64,000 nt of DNA from Symbiodinium kawagutii (taxonomy: Eukaryota; Sar; Dinophyceae; Suessiales; Symbiodiniaceae): contig VSDK01027873.1 in NCBI GenBank assembly GCA_009767595.1, positions 62,001 to 126,000 on the forward strand, read 5' to 3'. The position numbers and the translations under genes are program-made. This document shows positions 21,751 through 31,449 of this stretch, one piece after another. The notes beneath the pieces are model-generated. The model had not been told where the DNA came from, made no database searches, and worked only from the letters and a program-made list of their open reading frames with translations. Within the stretch, counting starts at the first letter, position 1, and each line of letters begins with the position of its first letter.

Positions 21751-24298
21751 ATGAGCTTTCAGGTCAAACTTCCTGGAAGTGCAGCCGATCTTCCAAAGTC
21801 CTATGTGCCGTGCTTGGCAAGCGGCAGTTTTATAGTGTTTTTTCATGTGCAGTATACAGTTGTTCTTGAATATCTTGAATGCACTGCCAGTCCGTCATCA
21901 GGTCTGTGGCTATCTGAACTCCATATTTTGGAACGGTGAACAAATTGAGGCACCGTTTTCGAGGATGGCTCTGCATTTGTTTTGAAGCGATCTGAAACAT
22001 TCTGAAACAAATGCAGACAAACCGACATAGGATCTTAGTCGGTTTTCATGTTTGACAATCATGGCGCCCTGAGAGGATGCCAATAACCGTGCACTGATTA
22101 AAGATTTGCAGTAGAACAAGGAACTCTTTCATATTTCCGTTCCCTTGTCAGGTGGACAACGTGTTTAGCAAGCTGAAGCCGGCCAAGACCTTCACAATTG
22201 GAGTAGTTTCCTTAAGTGCTTCGATTGTGTGTTGTCATGAGGGAGGTGTTCATGTGAGCCACCACATGTGTTGACGGGACACGTAATGAGCCTCTTGATG
22301 AATTGACGTTTTGGCAAGGCTCTGGCAACAATTTCGGGAGGACTGGACACTCTGTCAGCACTTAGAATTGAATTATTTAAGAGCGGAGCTAGATTCATCA
22401 GCAAAATGTTTTGCAGCAGAGGTTTGAAATTTGGTACGGTTTAGGTGAGTTCAGAAGCTGATTTTGAAATTGCTGCAAATTAAGGAAGTCTTTATCAATC
22501 GCCGACTGGTCCTTTCATTCTCGCCAGAGGAGCCTGAGACACGAAATTGATGAGTTCATAAGATTCAGACGCCACTTAGTATTCAGAAAATTGTGCGTTC
22601 ACAAATGTTCACAGTCCAGCACCGCATTTTGAAGGGGACGCACTGGGGACGATGAATTGCCACAGCGCGCCATTGCCTGGGCGAACCCCTGACCTGACAG
22701 AGCGGGAGTTGATACGGTAGGGATCTCTGATAGACAGGACCTCCTGAATCGAATCGACTTGGAGCAGCCGCTCTGGGCTGTGCTGGACTGTGCTGGCGGC
22801 CTCAAGAAGGCCAAGAGACATGAGATGTGGCTCCCAAAGGGGAAGTATTGTGGGTTGAACATGTTTTTTTTCTGCTCCAAACATGTTCAACCCACAACAA
22901 GAAACCAAACAACTTGACAATTGTCAGCAATGACATCCAGAAACCAAGCACTTTTGTTCAGAAAGTAGAGAGGTCGCAATTGAAGCAGTTGTTGGTCTGC
23001 AGCGACCTTTCGGTGCAGGGATGCCTGATTCCTGATTCTGTTCCACCTACTCCAGAAGAGGCCAATGCCCCTGAGGACTGGAAGATGAATCCGTCAGTTG
23101 GAAGTGGCCCAGTGGATCCCAGTGGATTTCAGTGGATCCCAGTGGATCCCAGTGGATCCCAGTGGATCCCAGTGGCCTTGTTAGATCACGAAAGCTGCGT
23201 TCAGCAGCTCGAGTTTGGGTAGCGTTAGCTAGTTCTTACCTTTTGGGGGTTCGGGGGGACGGTCAGCAGGCCAACAACGTGAATCTCACGCAAAACACCC
23301 CCCCCCCCTTGATCACCCTGGGCTCGATTCCCCCCAGGGCGGTGTTGTTTGGGTCGTCAAAGGAGCTAAAAACTTGCAAAAACACGTGTTTTTTTGCAAC
23401 TGTGGGGTCAAAAACCCTCAAAAAAACGCATTTTCTCGCATAAATAGATTTTTTCCAATGCATGTCTTACCAAACAAATTCTTACCAACATATTCTCTTA
23501 CCAAACCGATTCTTAGCAATTATCACCAAAACATATTTTCTTACCAAACCGATTCTTGCCAAACAGAATCCTACCAACACACATTTTCTTACCAAACAGA
23601 TCTTTCCCAACACATTTTCTTACCAAACCCATTCTTGCCAAACAAGATGCGACCAACACATTTTCTTACTAAACAGAATCCCACCAATACATTTTGTGAC
23701 CAATCAGATTCCAACAGAATCCCACCATTACATTTTGTGACCAATCATATTCTTACCAACCCATGTTTTCCCCACTTCGTTACCCCTTTTTTTGACAACC
23801 CGGCAGCTTTCGTTCACCCCCCCTTGGATCTCAAGTCTTGTTAGGATCCAAAAGTGTGACCATTGGGGGTGCAGATCTGGAGAGTTGAGCAGCTGCCAGG
23901 ACGATGAAGCTGCTCAGCCCGAAGAAGCTGAGGCAGCTGGTTTCGGTCATGGGATTTCCACGTGTGCCCATTTTGGATCCCATTTTGGATCCCATTTGCC
24001 TCATGTTGCCTCATGTTGCCTCATGTTGCCTCATGTTGCCTCATGTTGCCTCATCTTGTCTCATCGTGCCTCATGGCATTCATGTAAACTTGACAACTTG
24101 ATGCATATAAAATATGCAACACTCAAAGAAATCGACGTGCGTGTGTTTTTCCAAATGGGACAAACCATGACAAACATTTGCGGACCATGGAGTTTGTTCC
24201 GATTTCTACCCATTTTCTTCCTGGAGTTTGGAAACTTGGCTTCTTGGCCGCGGACCAAGGAAGGTGAAGCGGCTGGAGAAGAACAGCCTGAGAGCTGA
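21751..24298 (+). CDS. Six-exon gene for a ~140-aa acidic-tailed protein, unknown function
   Basis: Hand model: exons 21751-21816, 22152-22202, 22738-22844, 22973-23096, 23900-23935 and 24260-24298 (TGA). They join in phase to 423 nt. Donors are GC, GT, GT, GT and GC; all five acceptors are AG|G. The product starts M-S-F-Q-V-K-L-P-G-S, has a basic stretch (G-L-K-K-A-K-R-H-E) near the middle, a Leu/Cys-rich segment, a Pro/Glu-rich linker and an Ala/Glu-rich acidic C-terminus. No signal peptide, membrane segment or known domain is seen. Intron 3 is 128 nt and starts with a 19-bp hairpin. Intron 4 holds three tandem-repeat arrays. The stop is 140 bases before the ATG of the next gene. An alternative last exon in another frame would stop at 24354-24356. 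Confidence 0.6.
22848..22897. repeat. Perfect 19-bp hairpin at the start of an intron
   Basis: Arms 22848-22866 and 22879-22897 are exact reverse complements (core GTGGGTTGAACATGTTT), separated by a 12-base loop. The left arm starts three bases after the proposed GT donor (22845). Terminal inverted repeats at an intron edge are what an introner-type transposed intron would have, but the other intron edge lacks a matching arm. Confidence 0.92.
23111..23176. repeat. 10-bp minisatellite (AGTGGATCCC)n
   Basis: Six to seven copies of AGTGGATCCC with single-base variants. It lies just after the fourth exon of the 21.75-kb gene, inside intron 4. Confidence 0.92.
23460..23770. repeat. Degenerate CTTACCAA-type repeat array
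   Basis: About 310 bases are built from repeats of CTTACCAAAC/CATTTTCTTACC/GATTCTTACCAA modules of variable length (roughly 15-30 bases). They end in related ACCAATCA and CCCACCA variants. The strand composition is skewed (A/C/T-rich, few G). It lies within intron 4 of the 21.75-kb gene. Confidence 0.88.
23997..24073. repeat. 10-bp minisatellite (TTGCCTCATG)n
   Basis: Six close copies of TTGCCTCATG followed by two weaker ones. It lies in intron 5 of the 21.75-kb gene and is the second exact period-10 array within 1 kb. Confidence 0.92.
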
Positions 24299-24438
24299 AG
24301 CTGAGGCCGGAGCCAGTGAGGACAGGTCCTCGATGAGGCAAAATTCGCAGCGGTAGGAGGTGCTCCATGTAGCGAAGCAGACTGCAGCTGCGTGGCTCAA
24401 TTCTTATCAGTGACTTGTCAGTGAGACATTTCTTGGAG

Positions 24439-25278
24439 ATGGCCCAACATATCTTGGTCACAGGCGGAAATGCTGGGATTGGTCTTGCATTGTGCAAGCA
24501 GCTGACCTATGAGCACGGGTGTCATGTGTACATGGGTTCCAGATCTCTGGAGAAGGGAGCTGCAGCTGTGAAAACCATCATGGATGGCAAACCTGCATCC
24601 TGCAAAGGCACATGTGAAGTTGTCCAGTTGGACACCACCTCAGATGAGTCGGTGGTGTCTGCAGCAGCTGCTGTCAAAAGCATTCTCGAAGCAGAGGGCG
24701 CGCAGCTCTATGCGATCGTAAACAATGCAGGGGCAGGACTTGCCCATGGTGTGACTCCAGACGTTGTGATGAATACCAATCTCTTTGGTCCAAAACGGGT
24801 GATTGAAGGCTTCATGCCCTTGCTGAGCAAGTCTGGGCGCATTGTGAATGTCGGCTCCGGGGCTGGTCCCATGTATGTTGCCAGGTGCTCTTTGGATGTG
24901 AAGAAAATGCTTTGCAGCCCCGAAGTGACTTGGGAGCAGATCGCCGAACATGCCAAGTCTGCCCTAGGCTCTGGGGCTGACTCCATGGGTGGCTACGGAC
25001 TTTCCAAGGCCCTGTTGAGCTCCTACACCATGCTTCTGGCCAGGCAACATCCTGAGCTCCTGGTAAGTTGCTTGAGTCCAGGATTTATTGAAACCGGCAT
25101 GACCAAGGGATTTGGAGCGTCCAAAACACCTGAGGAGGGAACAGTGTCACTTCGACATTGCCTTTTTGAGAAGCTCGGTGGAAACGGATGGTTTTATGGA
25201 TCAGATGCCTTACGGTCACCTTTGCATTTCTTGAGGAACCCCGGTGAACCTGTTTATAATGGCGAACCGGTGGAATGA
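24439..25278 (+). CDS. Short-chain dehydrogenase/reductase (SDR), carbonyl-reductase-like
   Basis: An NAD(P)-dependent oxidoreductase of the classical SDR family, 279 residues, about the usual length for carbonyl-reductase-type members. From the ATG at 24439: V-T-G-G-N-A-G-I-G near residues 7-15 is the cofactor-binding glycine motif. I-V-N-N-A-G follows near 97-102. I-V-N-V-G-S-G contains the catalytic-Ser region. Y-G-L-S-K holds the catalytic Tyr and Lys. S-P-G-F-I-E-T-G-M follows. The frame is also open upstream to about 24415 without an ATG, so 24439 is chosen; an AG at 24419-24421 could be the trans-splice site. The gene has no intron, unlike phosphoglycerate kinase. It lies 140 bases after the preceding gene on the same strand. 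The substrate cannot be told. A cytosolic location is likely, since no targeting segment is seen. Confidence 0.92.
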   Translation: MAQHILVTGGNAGIGLALCKQLTYEHGCHVYMGSRSLEKGAAAVKTIMDGKPASCKGTCEVVQLDTTSDESVVSAAAAVKSILEAEGAQLYAIVNNAGAGLAHGVTPDVVMNTNLFGPKRVIEGFMPLLSKSGRIVNVGSGAGPMYVARCSLDVKKMLCSPEVTWEQIAEHAKSALGSGADSMGGYGLSKALLSSYTMLLARQHPELLVSCLSPGFIETGMTKGFGASKTPEEGTVSLRHCLFEKLGGNGWFYGSDALRSPLHFLRNPGEPVYNGEPVE

Positions 25279-27696
25279 TTGTAAAAAGAGCAAAGTCTCG
25301 GAGATTTTCGCGTGAAGGTCATCAGAAAAGTGATTCTTCTTTGGAAAGACAGTCATGTTATGTCATGTTACTGTTGAACTTTTCGCACAATTGAAGATTG
25401 CTAGGTGGGCATTTAGACTCTTGCTGACACATTTCAGAGAGTTTACGCACACAGAGTGATTGGCGATTGGCTTCTACACAGTACCTTTTTACCTCAAACT
25501 GTATTGAATGAAAAACGCGGTCGGTTCTGTGCTTCTACCTTGGGGACCGTTCCAGCACCAACAAACATAATGCTGGTGAAGTGAAAACTAGACTTCCCGT
25601 GAATTGATATGCAAACATCCACTTGGCTTTTCTGTCCGATTTTGGGATCTTTGCTCAGGGGCAATCGAATGTGTGGACATCATTGCATTTGGACATCCCT
25701 AGTTCTCCACGCAGGCCGTTAAGAACTTCTTGGTGAGGCTTGAAATCCTTTTCATGTCTTGTTTTCAGCCCTGCCCAAAGCGGGAAGGCTTCATTGTGGG
25801 TAGAACGGAATTCCACAAACTGGATTTTCGTTTTTTCCATACCCGCTCAGCGCATATCCTTCGTTTTGAGGGGTGCTGACACAATTGTTTCACCACGTCT
25901 CACAGTGTGAAACCACAGGTTCAGCACATTTCAAAACATGTTTTGTTTCTGTAAATCCAGCAACAGGAAACCTGGAACATATGTATGTATACAATATAGA
26001 TGCATATTCTATCTGTATTTTTTTCCTCTCTCTCTCTCTCTACCTACGCATGTGTGAATGTTGCTAGGCCTGGCCCGATTGTGATGATTGTGACAATTGT
26101 GACGATTGTGCCGATTGTGCCAACGCAAGATGTCTTGTCTTTTAGCCAATTTTGCTCAAGCCCTGTATCGCTGAGCTGGCAAAGCCACAGCGAGGGCGTG
26201 AATTTACAGAGTTGAAATTTCGCATAGAGAACCAGGTATGAGCAGCTCGTGACAAAAACGCGTAAATGAAGTAAATGACAGAATTCCAAACCAAATAGAA
26301 GCAGTGCATGATGAGTCATCCAATGAGAGCCCAAGCGAGATAGAGATAGGTCAGAAGGTTGGCCTTTGGGGCACCACGGGATGAGTTTGTCTTTCATCAG
26401 CCTTGTGTTGAAAAGACACTGACTCAGATGTGCTAGGTGTGACTAGTGTATCTAAGCGTGACAAATACAGCCACTTGGTCAAAGTGATTGATCATGGCTC
26501 CAAAGGGCAGACCTTGGCAGGCAACACGATAGCTGTGTTTGAAAGGAACGCGATGAAGAATCCCTGTGTTGTGACCATGAACAATTGCAAATTCCTGTGT
26601 GAGTGAAGAGTGCGTCCCGCAAAAATTCTTGCCAGGCGCAGCGTGAAACACGTGGAGGTACATCAATGGTTTCCTCAGCCTCTGCACCATGTCTGAGTCG
26701 AAGCCGTGTCTTGGTTCATGCCTGACAGAGACTCTGAACGATTCCCACGGAGCTTCAGATGAAAATTCATTGGAGTCATTATTCTATCCAGTTCTGGATA
26801 CAGTGAGTCACCTATTACCCTTGTGCAGTTCAAACGCTTGGAGGGCTTCATCAATGATCAACACCACCGACTGATACCATGCTGTGTTAGAAACCTTTCT
26901 TTCAAATTGAGGAACTCGTCATTGCATGGACTGCAGAAACCCGAGGCTCAGCATCAAACATCTCATGGGCCACGCCTTCTGTTGCCAGCAAACTTTCAAG
27001 CATCTCAGGCACGGCTGTCCACAGCTTGAATTATGTGAGCGCCATTGATGCGTTCCAACGTATTCCAACGTATTCCCCCCATCGGGTTGAGCCCCATTGG
27101 CTCCTTGGATTCTGTGTCAGTTGCTTCTGCGGCCTCGCGAAGCCGTACCGAGCTACCAGGCCCAGGATTGGACTTCCTGAGTGGTGCAAACCAGGGTCTT
27201 CAGGTTCTGTTTTTGGACTTCATTGGATTGCAACCTTCCTCAAACTGAGAGAGTGAAAGATTACTGGTGATGATCAACCATGGGTTTCGGAACTGCTGCG
27301 GGTTGCAGTTGAAACACGTCAGATGTGTGGCCAGGGACGCTACTACGGTGTGATTCTTCTCTGGGCATTCAAGGCCGGCTTTGATGGCACTGGTTCGTTC
27401 TCGTGCACTTCCAGTGTGTGAAAGGTTGTCACACTTTGCTGTGAGATTTTGACACGCACTTTGGGCCCATTGAGAGCAGGCAGAAGAGAGCCTGCCGATG
27501 ATGTCAGCCCAATGCATCACATTGGCATGGGTGAAAGGCAAGAAGTCCAAGGGGTCATTGCATGGCAACATGTGATGGTTCATGGCACACCAGGTGACAG
27601 CAAGTGACAGCAGGTGACACTGGCACAACTGACCAAGCTGAAGTGTGATGGTCCATGTCACGCCATGATGAAAGCACGTGGTTTGTTGCTCGGAAG
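25279..27696. other. Spacer, little content
   Basis: No gene is supported. There is a short CT run at 26025-26042 and a 9-bp array of GATTGTGAC-type units at about 26078-26122. ORFs on both strands are short and unconvincing. Exons of the downstream gene may begin here, for example near 26820-27010, but I cannot define any. Confidence 0.45.
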
Positions 27697-30191
27697 GCCC
27701 GGACCTGGTTATGACTTCACCAGCACAGGCCCTGCTGCAGATGTTTCAAGCGCTTGCCAAGAGCGAACGCTTCCCGGCGGAGGCCTCTCAGCACTACGTT
27801 TACCCACGCAAGCTGCTGAAGGACATGCTGCAGCCTCAAGATTTTGGCAAAGATCTTTTTTGGATGTTCAATAGAATTGAATCAAACCATTTATAACCTT
27901 AGTACATGCCGCATGCCTCTAGAATGATTATTCGATTTGGAGAATCTAACTACTGGTAGATCTAACATTAAAGAATCTTTAGAACGACGAGTCAAGTCAC
28001 ATGTAGCGAGAGCAGTTGTGGATGTGCTGAGCCGACTCTGCAAAGGTGGCTGACTTTGCTCGAAGCTGTGCGTTGAAAGGGAGGCGACTGCGGCAGTGGC
28101 GCTGGGGTCCAGTGTGCCATCCACACGTCAGATTGAGTATCAGTCAATTTCACAAGTTGTTGTGAATCTTCAACAACAGAATCAAAACAACTTGTGAAGT
28201 TGCTTTGTTGCAGCAACTAATCGTCACAAGTTGTTGAGTATTCACAAGTTGACGATTAGTTGCTGCAAACTAATATCAAAGAAAAAGGTGAGTGAACGAC
28301 CCACTGCATCTTGGGCGACGCTGTTCAAGTTGGCATGAATCTGGGTGCCGGGCAAAACAGTTTCAGAATTCAGTCATGCTGGAAAACGAAGATGATGCTA
28401 CATCTGCATGGCCATTCTCACACTGGAGCATTCCAGGCAGAACAGCTTGCGCTTACAGCGCAGGACAATGACACAAAGACCAGAGCAACTTGGCATTGGT
28501 GGATGGGAAAAGCCTTGCTCAGAAGGGTTCAGGGGTACAACCAGACTGAACCAAAATCATGTCTTGAATCAGACGAGAGAGAGCTTCCCCACGCGTTTCC
28601 ACTTCTGCCATTCATGGTCGACGTTTGAAAATCAAACGTGTGAAGTCGGAGTACAACACTTGCGACGCCAACATTCAGGCGTACACAAAGGGAAAATCAC
28701 CTGCTGGCATTGTACAAGCAGAGCAACCCAGATGCGCCCGGCACTTATCCAGCTGAGTTTATCGTGTTCAACAGGATGAATCAGACATGACAGGATGATA
28801 CCATTGGTAGAAAGCTTTTAAGTGTTTTCCTTTGTTGTATCATCCTAGGATACCATAGGATACCATAGTCCGTAGTGTTATTTATTTCAAAGCATTTTGC
28901 ATCCCTGAGGGTGATGACTGTGTCTACGAAGAGGTGCATTGCATGGGAGGAGCGGGTCAGAACCGACATGTTGTAAACTGTAAACATTTCAAAGGCCTGT
29001 GACAGGGCGAAAATGACTCCCAGCAACCGTCACTATCTAACTATTGTATCGCTTATGTTATCAACACGAACACTTATCAACTATTCTAGACTGTCACTAT
29101 GATGATAAACCAATATGAACCATGATGGTTACTGCTACTCCCGCAGGTACCATTCCTTTGGAATCCACACATGCTGAGAAGATGCCTCGTGTCTTGACCT
29201 CCAGGAGCCGGGTGCACCACAGACGGCCAAATACTATGCGTTGCTCGGCTTGGGTCGGTTTCGTCCAACATCTTTCCACTGGGGGCATGGGTGCTTCATG
29301 TGGGTGTCATCGTCATCTCATGTTCACATTCAAGGCAATTCAAGGCATGTTACAAGTGTTGTGAGATGTTGTGAGGCTACACCAAAGAGAAGTGACACGA
29401 TTCCTGAGAAGCGCTGAGCAAAGAAGTCCGCTCAAGAGAAGACCCAACGAATGACGTCAGGTTTTTTGAAGCCCGGCTGTGCCACCATCCAGACATAGAC
29501 CTCCAGAAGCGACTGAATCACATGGAAGGGTCACCAGAATCTTCCAACATGGAAACGGAGATCACTATCAGTTGTGTATCGGGCATCACTTGCCTCGCAG
29601 ATCCAAAATGAGTAGTGTTGTTTGATTTGAGCCAAAGCAATCAGAATCTGTGTGACCCTGCATGATGTGCCCGACATTTTGCTGCGGAGGCGCTTGTAAT
29701 TTTGCACAAAGATTGCTACCGAGCTTACCGAGGTCGGAAATGTTTGGAGGGAGCAGCTGCTTCCAGGATGCTTCCAGGCTGCCCTTCAGCAATCTGCAGC
29801 ACTTGGTGCTCTGATTGCTTTCAGTTTGGGTTGGTTCTTTTTTGCGAATCGCAAATAATTAAATAGCTGATTGCTGGTGCTCTTTAGCTGCTTTCAAGTC
29901 TGAGTTTCCACTGCCATCCGATGGATCGGCGGATCGTGTGCACCAGTAGATTAGGAGTATTTTTGCAGCATAAAAGAGGGCAACTTGCAATGGCTGCGTT
30001 ATGCTGCGTTCACCATTGCCACGTGCCATGGCAGGTTCTCATTAGCTTTGGTCAAAGGTCCATACCAACACGGTGAAAGTCACGATATGCTGCTGCCGTT
30101 TTCCGACTCAAAGTGGATGCTGCATGATGCCACAGAGACAACCAAATTTCAAACGCCAGATGCACTCTTGGAGATTTGTGAATACAATTGA
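27697..30191 (+). CDS. Exons of an unrecognised gene ending at 30191 (partial model)
   Basis: Four + strand segments look like exons: 27697 to about 27860 (AG|G start; P-D-L-V-M-T-S-P-A-Q-A-L-L-Q-M-F then a Lys/Leu-rich helix), 28691 to about 28770 (L-L-A-L-Y-K-Q-S-N-P-D-A-P-G), 29461 to about 29535 (F-F-E-A-R-L-C-H-H-P-D-I-D-L-Q-K-R-L) and 30035-30191 (F-S-L-A-L-V-K-G-P-Y-Q-H-G-E ... TGA). The last one is the most convincing: about 52 codons with a clear AG|G acceptor and a stop. Joins were not resolved, and other exons must be missing. No family is recognised. The 19-bp hairpin at 28.2 kb falls in an intron. Confidence 0.4.
28208..28268. repeat. Perfect 19-bp inverted repeat with nested CACAAGTTGT copies
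   Basis: Arms 28208-28226 and 28250-28268 (core GCAGCAACTAATCGTCA) are exact reverse complements around a 23-base loop. Just upstream, 28149-28160 (TTCACAAGTTGT) and about 28188-28199 form a second, shorter inverted repeat. CACAAGTTGTTG recurs in the loop. The whole 120-bp cluster resembles a small folded transposon remnant. Confidence 0.9.
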
Positions 30192-30619
30192 ATACGTATC
30201 ATATGTATATATATATATCAAATATTTACAAATAGACATTATATTTATAAATCTATAAGTATCTTGAAGTATCATGAATTTTCAAGAATATCATGCTTGG
30301 ACAAAGACATTGCAATTATGGAGCTATGATGAGCTATGAGCTTCCACAATTCTGGGGAGTGAAAGGCCAGCCCAGCTGCCATAGCTCTCCACCAGAGGCT
30401 TCGGGGAGCACCCCGATCCCATTGCTGTCAGGCAGAGGGATCGCCGCTCGACCTATGTCTACCGCTACTTCCTTGGCGAGGCTTCGAGTCGTTCCAGTGC
30501 ATTCGAGTGCAAATGAGTGCAATCTGTTGCTGAAACTATGGAAATGCATGGTATACGTCTTAGGTCCGGTCTTAGTACCAAATCCATCAAAAGTCTACCA
30601 AGTACTACCATGCACAAGT

Positions 30620-30666
30620 TGTGGTAGACCTGGTGGACCTGGTAGACCTGGTAGACCTGGTAGACC
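30620..30666. repeat. 9-bp minisatellite (ACCTGGTAG)n
   Basis: Five copies of the 9-base unit ACCTGGTAG/ACCTGGTGG. In one + frame it reads as a Gly-Arg-Pro repeat, which is an artefact of the period. Confidence 0.9.
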
Positions 30667-31436
30667 ATGCACTGCCATGCACATGATCACTCCAAATTGT
30701 GTTCTGTTGAGCCGGTGATTTCAATTCTAGGCCCGAGAGCGAAGGCCGCCGACCCCATTTTGCTTGGTCCGGGACCCAGCAAAGACAAGCAGACTATCCA
30801 ACACAGAGGGCTGTATCCAAGTCCCGTGGCTTCTCCAGGTTTCTGCTTATTTAGATTTATTTGGTATATCTGATTCGTTCCTGTATCGTATTGATCTTAT
30901 TTCCATACTAGGCATGAGAACTAGTTTCGGAGCATGCACTTACATCAAGCTACATCAAGCTGGCTTGGCTTGTCTGCTCAATACGACGCCTCTTCTGATT
31001 GCTTCGAATTGCTTGAGGTGGCGTCGGCTTCGCCAGGCTCCTCGTTGAGATCATGCTTTTCCAAGTGAAATGAGAGGGAGAAAGCAACGCATTCGCGACA
31101 CTCTGACATTACCCATCTTGAAGCAGGACAAGATGATAGCCAATCTCAAGCTCCACTTTGACATGTGACATATTAGTCATTAGTCGGACTTTCAGTTCGT
31201 TCTCTTGCAGGCAGCACCCTGGGAGACAGAGAGGCACACGGACAAGACACCGCAAAGCCCTGTTGACACAAAGGATCAAACCCTGTCCTGGTCTTCTGGG
31301 TAGTACCTCGTACTGGGACCCTTCTTGTTTTCCACCCTTTCCGTCTTTCTCTTTTTTTGGGTCAGGTCAAATGCTTAGCATTTATTGAATTCAAAGATGG
31401 ACTAAAATGATTGGACTTCAATGGACCTCAATGGAC

Positions 31437-31449
31437 NNNNNNNNNNNNN
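31437..31449. other. Assembly gap (13 N)
   Basis: Thirteen unknown bases. The true gap length is not known from the sequence. The left edge follows a short repeat (TGGACTTCAATGGACCTCAATGGAC), which may have caused the break. Confidence 1.

Noticed and set aside
23460..23770. Possible CRISPR-like spaced repeat (CTTACCAA units)
   Set aside because: The units are degenerate, of variable spacing, and the intervals are themselves variants of the unit. It lies in an intron of a eukaryotic gene.
24392..24400. GTGGCTCAA as a relic of the dinoflagellate spliced leader
   Set aside because: Only about eight bases match the end of the leader, which is expected by chance in 64 kb. It is kept as a hint in the SDR finding, not as a feature.
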